A stretch of 41,604 nucleotides of DNA from Ga0077536 sp043744805 (GCA_043744805.1 JAYTTZ010000323.1:1-41604), one strand, 5' to 3'. Numbered from the stretch's first letter, positions 1 to 8,330 are shown. Numbers and translations: made by a program. The notes: generated by a model from the letters alone, not told the origin.

Positions 1-443
1 GCAAGTTGGTCCAGTGCGGTGGTCATGCCGAGCCGCCGCGAAAGTCGGTACAGCGCGGCCGACTGCAGGGCGCGCGCGTCGGCATCGAGCGCATTCTGGC
101 GCAGCCCCGTGGTGAGGTGCCCAATCAGCAGCGCCACGAAAAACATGACGGCGAAGGTCAACAGGTACTGCAAGTCCACCACCTGGAAGGACAGGTGGGG
201 TGGCACGAAGAAGAAATCGAAGGCCGCCACGCCAAGGAAGGCGCTGAGTATGGCCGGCCCCTGGCCCAGCCAGCGCGCGACGATCACCACGTTGAGCAGG
301 AACAGCATCACGAGGTTCGGCGCGTCGAGCCACGTTTTGAGCCCGAAACCAAGGGCTGTGGTCGCGGCGCAGGCAAGGCCCGCGAGCGCAAGCCTGGCAA
401 GGCGCTCGACGGGATCGGGCGGCGTGGCGTGCTGTTGTTCCAT
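1..443 (-). CDS. Sensor histidine kinase with KdpD-type DUF4118 membrane domain (3' part off the window)
   Basis: The 147 visible residues start at an ATG with AAGG five bases upstream and run off the left edge. They match the four-helix DUF4118 region of KdpD: hydrophobic stretches around residues 17-33, 43-58, 63-80 and 92-112, with the typical stretch LGVAAFDFFFVPP near residues 68-80. A linker beginning the GAF/kinase part follows. Full KdpD carries about 390 residues of KdpD/Usp sensor domain before this membrane region. Here nothing like it lies upstream, where an opposite-strand lipoprotein gene begins instead. The gene is therefore either a short DUF4118 kinase or a KdpD that lost its N-terminus. 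In KdpD the kinase answers to potassium limitation through KdpE. The H-box and ATPase domain would lie outside the window. Confidence 0.75.
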   Translation of the reverse strand, partial: MEQQHATPPDPVERLARLALAGLACAATTALGFGLKTWLDAPNLVMLFLLNVVIVARWLGQGPAILSAFLGVAAFDFFFVPPHLSFQVVDLQYLLTFAVMFFVALLIGHLTTGLRQNALDADARALQSAALYRLSRRLGMTTALDQL

Positions 444-694
444 CTTGGCCTTCGGCAACCGGGATGCGCCGAGTCTGGACCTGCGGGCATAACATTGGTG
501 TAACTGGGGGTGCAACTGGGGTAAAGCAGGCACGACCACCGCGCCGACAGCCGTGGCCTGGCTTGGCGCCCGGCACTTCGGGCCGCGGCAGCTCCGCGAT
601 TGACGCATTGCAGCGTAGCCCGGAAACTCCCCCCGCGCCAACAGCGCGACTTCCTTGTTCAATTCCGCGGCTGCGTGCAGCCCATGGAGCATCA
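444..694. other. Intergenic region between divergent genes
   Basis: About 250 bases separate the divergent histidine kinase and lipoprotein genes. It must hold both promoters. I see no convincing -35/-10 pair, terminator or repeat in it, and no coding sequence that resembles a known family. Confidence 0.4.
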
Positions 695-955
695 ATGCAA
701 CTTCGAAACCTCGTGCTGGGCGGGCTCCTCGCCGTCTCCGGGTGCGCCAGCAACACCATCGTCCCCAGCTACGCCAACTCCAATCCCAGCCTGCAGGTGG
801 GCGGCGAACAGCCCGCCAACGGCGCCCCTACGGTGGAAAACGCCGGTTCGTTCTGCCTGCAGGTGACCGAGATCTGGCATGCAGACGGCAAGACGCCGGA
901 CGGCCAGAAGCTGTGGGCGAAGGACACGCTGCGTAAGGTCGTGCCCTGCACGTGA
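695..955 (+). CDS. Small lipoprotein of unknown function
   Basis: 86 residues. The N-terminus is a lipoprotein signal peptide with lipobox AVSGC and the lipidated cysteine at residue 17. GGAG lies five bases before the ATG, which makes this start better than the longer open frame upstream. The mature part is short and polar and contains two further cysteines, one near residue 54 and one two residues from the end, that could form a disulfide in the periplasm. Position 2 after the Cys is Ser, not Asp, so by the usual rule it would go to the outer membrane. I recognise no domain and cannot assign a function. It stands alone, divergent from the kinase and tail-to-tail with the regulator remnant. 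Confidence 0.7.
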   Translation: MQLRNLVLGGLLAVSGCASNTIVPSYANSNPSLQVGGEQPANGAPTVENAGSFCLQVTEIWHADGKTPDGQKLWAKDTLRKVVPCT

Positions 956-1020
956 GTTAGCAGGCTGTTAACGGATTGCCCTGCGTTGCCCGCAGGCGCA
1001 GGTCGGTCAGTGCGCTTGCG

Positions 1021-1397
1021 CTAGTCGCCGAACAGGTTGCGCCTGACTTCGAGCAGGTGGTCGCGGATGAGCGCGTTGGCGGCGTTCAGCGCCGGTTGCG
1101 CCAACTGTCCCCAGATGCCGTTCTCGCGTGCCTCGCTCAGATTGCGCAGGCACAGCCTGAAGAACGCGTTGTGTGTAGCCTGCGCCACGTAGGCGTCGAG
1201 TGCGCGCCGGACGCTGCCCCGCGAGATGCCAAAGCGCTCACCCAGGCTCCGCTCGGCAGGGCGCTGCATGCCGACCGCCAACCGCCCCCGTCGAGGTGTT
1301 CCTCGAGGTATTGGGCGAGCTGGCCGCCCGTCTGGGCGTGGAGGCCTGCTGGCAGGCGCTTGATCGCTTTTGTCTTGAGAAAGCGGGTGTGGCGACA
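1021..1397 (-). pseudogene. Remnant of a GntR/FadR-family transcription regulator
   Basis: Read on the minus strand, 1397-1284 encodes an N-terminal helix typical of GntR proteins (QLAQYLEEHL). The frame then shifts by one base at a G5 run (1285-1289) into RLAVGMQRPAERSLGERF and ISRGSVRRAL, a clear GntR winged-helix motif. The sequence jumps straight from the recognition helix to the C-terminal part of an FCD effector domain (AQATHNAFF, then HLLEVRRNLFGD before the TAG stop). About 100 or more residues of wing and early FCD are missing. No ATG, GTG or TTG start is left in the open stretch. Regulators of this family often sit beside catabolic genes such as those downstream. The family call rests on motif recognition; the inactivation is directly visible as a frameshift plus a deletion. 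Confidence 0.65.
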
Positions 1398-1686
1398 CTA
1401 CCATTCGCGCATCCTGATCCAGAGGGTCTCGATTTGCCGCCGGCGATGGCGCCCGCGAATGCCCACGGAGGACTACCCCATGACAGTACCCGGGGACGCG
1501 GCGGCCGGCGGCGCCAACTGTCCCTTCCAGTACTGGTAGACCGTCGCCCAGTCCTCCGACCTCGGCGCAGGCCAGTTGCTGGCGCGCCGGTTGCCTGGGT
1601 TCGACATCGTTCTGCGTCGCCGCCGCGAGGGCGGCGCGCTGGCTACCGAACACCACACCTCTTTGCCTACCTGGAGGATCCCCCCC
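1398..1686. other. Non-coding stretch upstream of the hydrolase cluster
   Basis: About 290 bases between the regulator remnant and the FAA-hydrolase gene. Open frames here encode low-complexity Arg/Pro/Ala-rich sequence with no family resemblance. It is probably the former regulator-catabolic intergenic region plus decayed sequence. A ribosome binding site (GGAGG, 1673-1677) for the next gene closes it. Confidence 0.4.
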
Positions 1687-2559
1687 TTGAAACTCGCACG
1701 CTTCGAACACCAGCAGGCCGTCCACCTTGGCTTGCTCAATGCCGCCGCCGACACGCTTGAAGTCCTTGCCGTCGAGGCCCATGGCGGCGATCCGATGATC
1801 GCCCTCATCAACGGACTCCGCGCCGGCAAGGCGCTAAGCAAGACCGGCGCCGCCGTGGCGCTGTCGGCGGTGCGCCTGCTGTCGCCCATCGCCCGGCCAG
1901 CCAAGAACGTGCTGTGCATCGGCAAGAACTACGCGGCGCATGCGGCGGAGTTCTCCAGGAGCGGCTACGACGCCTCCTCGAAGCCAGCGGACCTCATCCC
2001 GGAATTTCCGATTGTCTTCTCGAAGGCGCCGACCTGCCTTGCCGGCGCGCACGACGACATCCTCCCGCCCTGGAACCTCACCAGCGAAGTGGACTACGAA
2101 GCGGAACTCGGGGTCGTCATCGGCACCGGCGGTCGCGCGATTCCGCGCGCGAAGGCCTTCGACCACGTCTTTGGCTACACCGTCATCAACGATGTGACCG
2201 CGCGCGATCTCCAGGCCAGGCACAAGCAGTGGCTGCTCGGTAAATCCATCGATACCTTCTGCCCGATGGGGCCGTGGATCGTGAGCGCCGACGACGTGGA
2301 GGCCGGCAACCTCGACGTGCGCTGCTGGGTCAACGAGGAATTGCGCCAGGACGCCAACACACGCGACCTCATCTTCGACATCCCGGCGATCATCGAGGCG
2401 ATTTCCGCCAGCATGACGCTCGAGCCCGGTGACATCATCGCCACCGGGACGCCGGCCGGGGTGGGCATCGGCTTCTCGCCGCCAAGGTTCCTGCATGCAG
2501 GCGACGTGGTACGCATCAACATCAGCGGCATCGGCGAAATCCGCAATACCGTGCGCTGA
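1687..2559 (+). CDS. Fumarylacetoacetate hydrolase family protein
   Basis: 290 residues from a TTG start chosen because GGAGG lies nine bases upstream and the protein begins directly in the N-terminal FAH subdomain. The catalytic FAH fold starts near residue 70 (NVLCIGKNYAAHAAEF). Metal ligands fit Glu138 and Glu140 in DYEAELGVVIG and Asp169 in INDVTARD. GKSIDTFCPMGP (about 185-196) and ATGTPAGVG are conserved family blocks. Members hydrolyse or decarboxylate beta-diketo or oxo acids in aromatic and related catabolism (for example acylpyruvases and the hydratase/decarboxylase types). The exact substrate cannot be read from the sequence. It leads a plus-strand set of catabolic genes, with the alpha/beta hydrolase 16 bases downstream. 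A longer frame upstream lacks family similarity. Confidence 0.88.
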   Translation: MKLARFEHQQAVHLGLLNAAADTLEVLAVEAHGGDPMIALINGLRAGKALSKTGAAVALSAVRLLSPIARPAKNVLCIGKNYAAHAAEFSRSGYDASSKPADLIPEFPIVFSKAPTCLAGAHDDILPPWNLTSEVDYEAELGVVIGTGGRAIPRAKAFDHVFGYTVINDVTARDLQARHKQWLLGKSIDTFCPMGPWIVSADDVEAGNLDVRCWVNEELRQDANTRDLIFDIPAIIEAISASMTLEPGDIIATGTPAGVGIGFSPPRFLHAGDVVRINISGIGEIRNTVR

Positions 2560-2574
2560 GGCGAGGACAGACCC

Positions 2575-3363
2575 ATGGGATATGAACTGAAGAAGGTGCA
2601 AATCAACGGCCGCACCCTGGCCGTCGACTGCCACGGCGACGGCGCGCCGCTGCTGCTGGTCCACGGCCTGGGCGGCACCGCCAACAGCTGGGCGCCCGTG
2701 GTGGAAGCCTTTGCTGGCAGCCACCGCGTGATCGTGCCGGACTTGCCGGGCGCGGGGCGTTCGGACCCTGACCCGCAAGTGAGCATCGCGACCCTCGCAG
2801 CGGATCTGCTCGCCCTCATGGAGGCACTCGAGCTGGCTTCCGTGCATCTCGTCGGCCATTCGATGGGCACGATCACCTGCCAGCACCTGGCGGTCCTCGC
2901 GCCCGACCGCGTGCGCGATCTCGTGCTGCTGGGGCCGCTTGCCGAACCGCCGGAAGCGGCGCGCCCGGCGCTGCAGGCGCGTGCGGACACCGCCCTCGCG
3001 CAGGGCATGGACGGCATCGCCGAAGTCATCTGCGCGCGCGCGCTGGCGCCCACCACCCGCCAACGGCAGCCGGTGGTGACGGGTTTCGTGCGCGAGCTCA
3101 TCCAGCGACAGTCCCCGCCGGACTACGCTGCCCACTGCCGCGCACTGGCTGTCGCGGTGAAGGCCGACGCGGCGCGCATCGCTTGCAGGGTTCTGCTGGT
3201 CGCCGGCCACGAGGACACCACCTCGCCGCCGGCTTCGGTGGCGGCGCTGGTGGCCTCGCTGCCGCAGGCCACGCACCTCGAACTCGCCGACTGCGGCCAC
3301 TGGACGGCCCTCGAGCAGCCCGCGGCGGTGGTCGCGGCGATGCACGCGTTCTACGCTGCCTGA
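2575..3363 (+). CDS. Alpha/beta-fold hydrolase
   Basis: 262 residues, start preceded by GAGGA. The classical alpha/beta-hydrolase sequence is present: oxyanion-hole motif HGLGGT near residue 30, nucleophile elbow GHSMG with Ser96, acid Asp214 in GHEDTTSPP and catalytic His242 in CGHW. There is no signal peptide, so it acts in the cytosol. The pattern resembles 3-oxoadipate enol-lactonase and meta-cleavage hydrolases, but this fold is too broad for a substrate assignment. Its place directly after a fumarylacetoacetate-hydrolase-family gene suggests consecutive steps of one ring- or ester-cleaving pathway; that is inference. Confidence 0.88.
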   Translation: MGYELKKVQINGRTLAVDCHGDGAPLLLVHGLGGTANSWAPVVEAFAGSHRVIVPDLPGAGRSDPDPQVSIATLAADLLALMEALELASVHLVGHSMGTITCQHLAVLAPDRVRDLVLLGPLAEPPEAARPALQARADTALAQGMDGIAEVICARALAPTTRQRQPVVTGFVRELIQRQSPPDYAAHCRALAVAVKADAARIACRVLLVAGHEDTTSPPASVAALVASLPQATHLELADCGHWTALEQPAAVVAAMHAFYAA

Positions 3364-3365
3364 CC

Positions 3366-3461
3366 ATCCGCTGCGCGCAGGCGCGGTGAATCGACCCGTC
3401 CGCCGCGCACAGGCACGGTGAATGGACCCATCCGCCGTGCGCAGGCGCGGTGAATCGACGA
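3366..3461. repeat. Three tandem imperfect 32-bp repeats
   Basis: Units at 3366-3397, 3398-3429 and 3430-3461 share the core CAGGCGCGGTGAATCGACC with only a few differences each. The spacing is exactly 32 bases. The array begins right after the stop codon of the alpha/beta hydrolase and ends about 40 bases before the ATG of the amidohydrolase. It therefore lies between two genes that look co-transcribed. It could be a protein-binding array, a product of slippage, or an insertion remnant. Confidence 0.85.
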
Positions 3462-3503
3462 CAACAACAGGGCGGCGTCCGGGACGTCGCGGGGGGAGAG
3501 TCC

Positions 3504-4763
3504 ATGGGCGCATACCTGTTCACCAACGTGCAGATTTTCGAGGGCACCAAACCAAAGCTCGAACCAGGCGAAGTGCTGGTCGAGGGCGATCGAATCACCA
3601 AGGTGGCCAGCGGCCGCAAGCAGCTTCCACGCGAAGCGGGCATCGAACTGATTGACGGTGGCGGTGCCACCCTGATGCCCGGCCTGGTCAATCCGCACTG
3701 CCACTTCACCTACAACAACGCGGTGAGCCTGGCGGACATCACGGCCCTGCAGGTGGAAGAGCACATGCTGGTGACGATGCGCAACCTCGCGCTGTACCTC
3801 GACCAGGGCTTCACGTCGGTCATCGGCATGGCGTCGGCCAAGCCGCGCCTGGAGCTGGTGGCGCGCAATGCCGTCAACCAGGGCCACTACCCGGGGCCGC
3901 GCATCCTCGCCTGCACGCCGGAGTACACCGTGAGCGGTGGGGTGGGCGACGACTCGCGGCTCGATCGCCAGGTACCTTCCATCGGCGTGATCTGCAATGG
4001 CGCCGAGGAGTTCCGCAAGTCCGTGCGCCAGATGATCCGGGAAGGCGTGGACCTCGTGAAGTTCAACAACGCTGGCGACAGCTTCACTTTCGGCAAGGTC
4101 GGCGGCGAGTGCAATCCGATGACCGAGGACGAGGTCCGCGCGATCTGCGAAACGACGCTTAACCTCGGCAAGCGGGTCGCGGCGCACGCACATGCCGACA
4201 GCGGCGTGCGCCAGTGCATCAAGCATGGCGTCGAGTTCATCAACCACGCGACCTTCGCCACCGACGACACCATCGAGTTGCTGGCAAAGCACGCAGGCCG
4301 GCATTTCGTGATCCCCGCCATCGCCGCGCGTTACAACACCACCTATGAAGCCGCCGCCTGGGGCATCACGGAAGCAGTGGCGCGGCAGATGGGCAACCAC
4401 CGCGAACTCGAAGCCGGCTGCGCCAACATGCGCAAGATGCACCAGGCGGGTATCCGCGTGCTGCCGTTCGGCGACTACGGCTTTGCGTGGATCCCCATCG
4501 GTACCGATTGCCGCGATCTCGAACACCTGGTGAACCTCTTCGGCATGCAGCCCTGGGAAGCCCTGCGGGCGGCGACCGCCTTCGGCGGCGAGGCCTGGGC
4601 GGGCACGAGCGGCGAACTGCTGGGCCGGATCAAGGCCGGCTACCTGGCCGATCTGCTGCTGGTGGACGGCGATCCCCTCAAGGACATTACCCTCCTGCAG
4701 CACGCCTCCCGGATCACGAGCGTGATGAAGGACGGCGTGTTCCATCGGCGTGGCGTGCAATGA
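3504..4763 (+). CDS. Metal-dependent amidohydrolase family protein (imidazolonepropionase/prolidase-like)
   Basis: 419 residues. The start at 3504 follows a strong purine tract (GGGGGGAGAG). The protein shows the amidohydrolase TIM-barrel pattern: a small N-terminal beta-sandwich, HxH metal site His65/His67 in NPHCHF, probable carboxylated Lys186 in DLVKFNNAG, His228 in AAHAHAD, His248 in INHATF and catalytic Asp324 in PFGDYGF. The C-terminus ends with the usual GYLADLLLVDGDPL strand. This combination belongs to the cytosolic branch that hydrolyses cyclic amides, hydantoin-like rings or dipeptides; the substrate is unknown. It is followed ten bases later by a CoA-transferase gene and fits an operon for degradation of an amide or ring compound. 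Confidence 0.85.
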   Translation: MGAYLFTNVQIFEGTKPKLEPGEVLVEGDRITKVASGRKQLPREAGIELIDGGGATLMPGLVNPHCHFTYNNAVSLADITALQVEEHMLVTMRNLALYLDQGFTSVIGMASAKPRLELVARNAVNQGHYPGPRILACTPEYTVSGGVGDDSRLDRQVPSIGVICNGAEEFRKSVRQMIREGVDLVKFNNAGDSFTFGKVGGECNPMTEDEVRAICETTLNLGKRVAAHAHADSGVRQCIKHGVEFINHATFATDDTIELLAKHAGRHFVIPAIAARYNTTYEAAAWGITEAVARQMGNHRELEAGCANMRKMHQAGIRVLPFGDYGFAWIPIGTDCRDLEHLVNLFGMQPWEALRAATAFGGEAWAGTSGELLGRIKAGYLADLLLVDGDPLKDITLLQHASRITSVMKDGVFHRRGVQ

Positions 4764-4773
4764 AAGGCCAGAC

Positions 4774-5979
4774 ATGAAAATCCTCGAAGGCATCAAGGTC
4801 CTTGATTTCACGCAGTACCTCGCGGGGCCGACGGTCACCCGCCTGATGGCGGAAATGGGCGCGGAAATCATCAAGATCGAAACCGCACCGGGCGGTGATC
4901 CCGCGCGCGTGCTGCCCTTCGTGGTGGATGGTCGCAGTGGTTATTTCGTCCAGCAGAACCGCGGCAAGCAGAGCGTGTGCGTGGACCTTCGCACGGAGGA
5001 GGGCCTTGGGATCATCCGCGAACTCGTGGCCAAGGTGGACGTGGTGGTGGAGAACTACGGGCCCGGGGTGATGGAAAAGCGCCGGCTGGCCTGGCCCGAT
5101 CTCCAGGCCATCAACCCGCGCCTCGTGATGGCATCGATTTCAGCCTATGGGCGCGACAGCCCCTACTCGCACAAGACTGGTTACGACTGGGTGGCGCAGG
5201 CCTTCGCCGGCATCATGCACATGACCGGAAGCGCCGACGGCCCCCCGCTGCCGGCTGGGGTAAGCATCGGCGATGTGTCCTCCGGCGTACTGGCGTTCTC
5301 CGCCATAGGCTTCGCCCTGTTCCATCGCGAACGCACCGGGCAGGGCCAGTGGATCGACATCGCGATGATTGACAGCCTGTTCCATATGCTCGAGATGCCC
5401 ATCCAGGGTTACACGCTCAGCAAGGGCGCCTACGTGCCGCACCGCGCGGGCGCCCACCATCCACTGGTGTCGCCGTTCGGCGTGTACAAGGGGCCCACGG
5501 GCTATCTCGTGATACTCGCCCTGCAACTGCAGTGGAAGGGTCTCTGCGAAGCGCTGGGTCGCCCGGATCTGGAACACGATCCGCGCTTCATCGACGGCGC
5601 CGCGCGGGCGAAGCATCAGGCCGAGTTCAATCCCATCGTCGATGCCTGGCTTGCAAGTTTCGAAACCACCGAGCAGGTGCTGGACCTCCTTGAGCGACAT
5701 CGCGTGCCGTCCGCGCCGGTGCTGAGCCCGGTGGACGCCATCAACCATCCTTATTTCAAGGCACGGGGCATGGTGCGAACCATCCACGATCGCCTGCTCG
5801 GAGAGTTCAGCATCCCGGGTTTCCCGTTGCGCTTCTCGGCACAGCCGGAGCTACCGGATCTGGTCGCGCCACTGCTCGGCGAACATAACGCGAGCGTGCT
5901 GTCAGGCCTCCTCGGCTATGACGCCGACGCCATCGCGACCCTCGAAACCCGTGGCGTCCTGGTGCGCGGCGACCGCTGA
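4774..5979 (+). CDS. Class III (CaiB/BaiF) CoA transferase
   Basis: 401 residues. The N-terminal block LEGIKVLDFTQYLAGPT and the nucleotide-like fold block MGAEIIKIETAPGGDPAR are diagnostic of the formyl-CoA transferase/CaiB/racemase family. The conserved Asp expected to form the acyl anhydride fits Asp167 in SIGDVSSG, followed by the signature HRERTGQGQWIDIAMID. Length is normal for the family. It moves CoA between carboxylic acids, presumably activating an acid produced by the upstream hydrolases. The start at 4774, ten bases after the amidohydrolase stop, is the only one giving the correct N-terminus. The ribosome binding site is weak, so translation may be coupled. Confidence 0.9.
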   Translation: MKILEGIKVLDFTQYLAGPTVTRLMAEMGAEIIKIETAPGGDPARVLPFVVDGRSGYFVQQNRGKQSVCVDLRTEEGLGIIRELVAKVDVVVENYGPGVMEKRRLAWPDLQAINPRLVMASISAYGRDSPYSHKTGYDWVAQAFAGIMHMTGSADGPPLPAGVSIGDVSSGVLAFSAIGFALFHRERTGQGQWIDIAMIDSLFHMLEMPIQGYTLSKGAYVPHRAGAHHPLVSPFGVYKGPTGYLVILALQLQWKGLCEALGRPDLEHDPRFIDGAARAKHQAEFNPIVDAWLASFETTEQVLDLLERHRVPSAPVLSPVDAINHPYFKARGMVRTIHDRLLGEFSIPGFPLRFSAQPELPDLVAPLLGEHNASVLSGLLGYDADAIATLETRGVLVRGDR

Positions 5980-5998
5980 GCGACCGCGTTCGGGTCGC
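5980..5998 (+). terminator. Possible terminator hairpin after the CoA-transferase gene
   Basis: GCGACC and GGTCGC form a six-base stem around a seven-base loop, starting one base after the stop codon. No T-tract follows, so this is a weak, possibly Rho-assisted, end for the catabolic operon. The following 215 bases up to the DedA gene hold no recognisable gene. Confidence 0.3.
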
Positions 5999-6214
5999 AG
6001 TCTCGGCGCACCGGCGCCGGGTAAAGCCGCGGCGACATCCACCGGCTGGTGCGACGCACGTTTCCACCAGGTCCGCCGGGCCGGAACGCCGCTGGTTGTA
6101 ATGGCCTGCCCGGTGGGCGATCCTTCGCCGCGGCCTGCGCCGGGCAGGGCGGTGATGGCAGACTCATGGGCCCGTCAGCGTCCCTTAGCCGCAACTGATC
6201 TCCACCAAAGAACC

Positions 6215-6835
6215 ATGCTCGAGACTTTCCTTACCCAACTGCAGGGCCCGATGCTCTCACTGTGGGGGCCGTTCGCGATCATCGTGATCTGCGGCCTGGG
6301 GATTCCGATTCCGGAAGACGTGGTCCTGCTGGTCGCCGGGGCGCTGGCAGCGGTTGAAGGCCGTTCCTGGATTGAGGTCAGCGTCCTGATGTACGTGGCC
6401 GTGATCGGCGGCGATTCCCTGATGTTCCTCATTGGCCGCCACCTGGGGGGAAAGCTCCTGCAGTCCCAGCTTGGCCAGCAGTGGTTCCCGGAACGCCAGC
6501 GCGCCAGGGTCCAGCGCTTCTTCCGCAAGCATGGCGCCAAGAGTCTGTTCTTCGCACGGTTCCTGCCGGGCATCCGCAGCCTCGTGTTCTTTTCCGCCGG
6601 TTCCATCGGCGTGCCCTACCTCACGTTCCTCACGCTCGACGGCTTGGCAGCGCTGCTGAGCGTGCCCGTCTTCGTGTGGTTGGGACATTGGTTGTGCCTG
6701 CGCTACGGCAGTGACGTGGCGCATTTCAACGACGCCATGGAGTCGGCGCACCAGTGGTCGCTGTGGCTCGTGGTCGCGGCGGTCGTCGTCGTGCTGGCGG
6801 TGGTCGTAATCAAGCACCTGCGCGCGCGGCGTTGA
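6215..6835 (+). CDS. DedA family (SNARE-associated/VTT domain) inner-membrane protein
   Basis: 206 residues. The start at 6215 gives a normal DedA length. Family hallmarks are GIPIPEDVVLLVAG (acidic residues 34/35), Asp67 in the GGDS block, and FFRKHG-FFARFLPGIR with the two conserved arginines 115 and 121, followed by FFSAGSIGVPYLTF. Hydrophobic segments cover about residues 18-48, 54-76, 122-158 and 183-200. DedA proteins are polytopic membrane proteins implicated in undecaprenyl-phosphate or phospholipid recycling and envelope homeostasis. It has no evident link with the catabolic genes on either side and is likely an independent unit. Confidence 0.88.
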   Translation: MLETFLTQLQGPMLSLWGPFAIIVICGLGIPIPEDVVLLVAGALAAVEGRSWIEVSVLMYVAVIGGDSLMFLIGRHLGGKLLQSQLGQQWFPERQRARVQRFFRKHGAKSLFFARFLPGIRSLVFFSAGSIGVPYLTFLTLDGLAALLSVPVFVWLGHWLCLRYGSDVAHFNDAMESAHQWSLWLVVAAVVVVLAVVVIKHLRARR

Positions 6836-6890
6836 GCAACGCGGCGCGCCTGGCACTATCGACGAGTAAAACAAACCAGGAGCTGCGCCG

Positions 6891-8330
6891 ATGATTTTCC
6901 CCGAATACAGCCGGTACGATGGACTTGGTCTCGCAGAGTTGGTGCGCAAGGGCGAAGTCTCTACTGTTGATCTGGTGGACAGTGCGCTCGACGCCATCGA
7001 GCGCCTGAATCCGCAGGTGAACTGCGTGGTCCAGGAACTGCGCAACATGGCGCTGGCGGAGATCAAGGCCGGCCTGCCCTATGGGCCCTTCCGCGGCGTG
7101 CCCTTCCTCGTGAAGGAGTTCGGCATGCACTTCAAGGGCATGACCACCACCGCCGGCTCGCGCCTCGCGGCAGGCGTGCGCTTTGGCAATGACACCGAAC
7201 TGATGCAGCGCTGCCGTGCTGCGGGCCTGGTGACCGTGGGCACGACCACCACGCCGGAAATGGCGTTCAACGCGAACTCCGAAGCCCTGGTGTACGGCCC
7301 AACCCGCAATCCCTGGCACCTCGGGTACTCCGTGGGCGGCTCGTCGGGTGGTGCCGGCGCGGCCGTTGGTTCCGGCATGGTGCCGCTTGCGCATGCCAAC
7401 GATGGCGGTGGCTCGATTCGCATCCCGGCCGCCTGCAACGGCGTGGTCGGCATGAAGCCTTCGCGTGGCCGCACGCCAACGGGCCCCGACGGTGGCATTT
7501 TCCTGTGGGGGCTTGCCGTCGAGTTTGCCGAGACCCGCACCGTGCGTGATTCGGCCGCGCTGCTCGACGCCCTGGCCGGCCCGGACGACGGCTTCTTCTA
7601 CGCCGCCGCGCCGCCGCGTCGCGGCTTCCTGACGGCAGCCACCCTGCCGCCGGGCAAACTCCGCATCGGCGTGGTGGATCGACTGCCCGGCGGCATGGCC
7701 ACCGCGCGGGAAGTGAAGGCACGACTGAACGACACCCGCCAGCTACTGGAAGACCTCGGCCACGTGTGTGAGTCGGTGAAAATCGACTACAGCGCCGAGC
7801 AGTTCAACGAATCGTCGATTCGCCTCTGGGCGACCACGCTCGGTTACTTCATGGAGCAGTTCGCCGCCATCACGGGCCGCAAGATTGGGCCGAAAACCGT
7901 GGAAGCCGTGACCTTGGAGGTCTACCGCTACGCGAAGACCCTCTCCGCGCTGCAGCTGGAAGAAGCCATGTCATGGCAGAACGTGGTGTCGCGCCAGGTG
8001 GGTGCCGTCATGCGTAAGTACGACGTGCTGCTCACCCCGGGCCTTGCGCGTGACGTCGCCAAGCTCGGTGAACTCGACCAGAACGCCAAGGGCGTGGACG
8101 TGTCGGCATGGTGGCAGCAGATCATCCAGAACTACTCTGCCTTCACGGCGCTCTTCAACACCACCGGCCAGCCGGCCGTGATGCTGCCACTGTGGCAGGC
8201 AAAGTCCGGCCTGCCACTGGCCATGCAGTTCGTCGGCCGACTGGCGGACGAGGAAACGCTCTACAGCCTTGCTGGCCAGCTTGAACAGGCGCTGCCCTGG
8301 GCAAACCGGCGTCCTTCCATCTACGCCTGA
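6891..8330 (+). CDS. Amidase-signature family hydrolase
   Basis: 479 residues, ATG preceded by AGGAG. The Ser-cisSer-Lys triad is clear: Lys75 in PFLVKEFG, cis-Ser151 in GGSSGG and nucleophile Ser175 in DGGGSIRIPAA. The spacing of 76 and 24 residues is close to that of 6-aminohexanoate cyclic-dimer hydrolase, and the lack of extra domains also fits a stand-alone amidase. No signal peptide. It would hydrolyse a linear or cyclic amide. Together with the amidohydrolase and CoA transferase upstream it suggests use of an amide compound, although DedA lies between them. GatA is unlikely because no gatB/gatC neighbours are present. Confidence 0.88.
   Translation: MIFPEYSRYDGLGLAELVRKGEVSTVDLVDSALDAIERLNPQVNCVVQELRNMALAEIKAGLPYGPFRGVPFLVKEFGMHFKGMTTTAGSRLAAGVRFGNDTELMQRCRAAGLVTVGTTTTPEMAFNANSEALVYGPTRNPWHLGYSVGGSSGGAGAAVGSGMVPLAHANDGGGSIRIPAACNGVVGMKPSRGRTPTGPDGGIFLWGLAVEFAETRTVRDSAALLDALAGPDDGFFYAAAPPRRGFLTAATLPPGKLRIGVVDRLPGGMATAREVKARLNDTRQLLEDLGHVCESVKIDYSAEQFNESSIRLWATTLGYFMEQFAAITGRKIGPKTVEAVTLEVYRYAKTLSALQLEEAMSWQNVVSRQVGAVMRKYDVLLTPGLARDVAKLGELDQNAKGVDVSAWWQQIIQNYSAFTALFNTTGQPAVMLPLWQAKSGLPLAMQFVGRLADEETLYSLAGQLEQALPWANRRPSIYA

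Noticed and set aside
6..503. Plus-strand open frames of 157-165 residues at the left edge
   Set aside because: They are antisense to the DUF4118 kinase, whose minus-strand translation clearly matches KdpD membrane helices.
3366..3461. CRISPR array
   Set aside because: Units follow each other without unique spacers and number only three; it is a simple tandem repeat.
1834..3513. Minus-strand open frame of 559 residues
   Set aside because: Arg/Gly/His-rich composition with no family motif; it is antisense to the FAH-type and alpha/beta hydrolases, which carry full catalytic motifs.
3351..4874. Minus-strand open frame of 507 residues
   Set aside because: Antisense to the amidohydrolase, whose metal ligands are all present on the plus strand.
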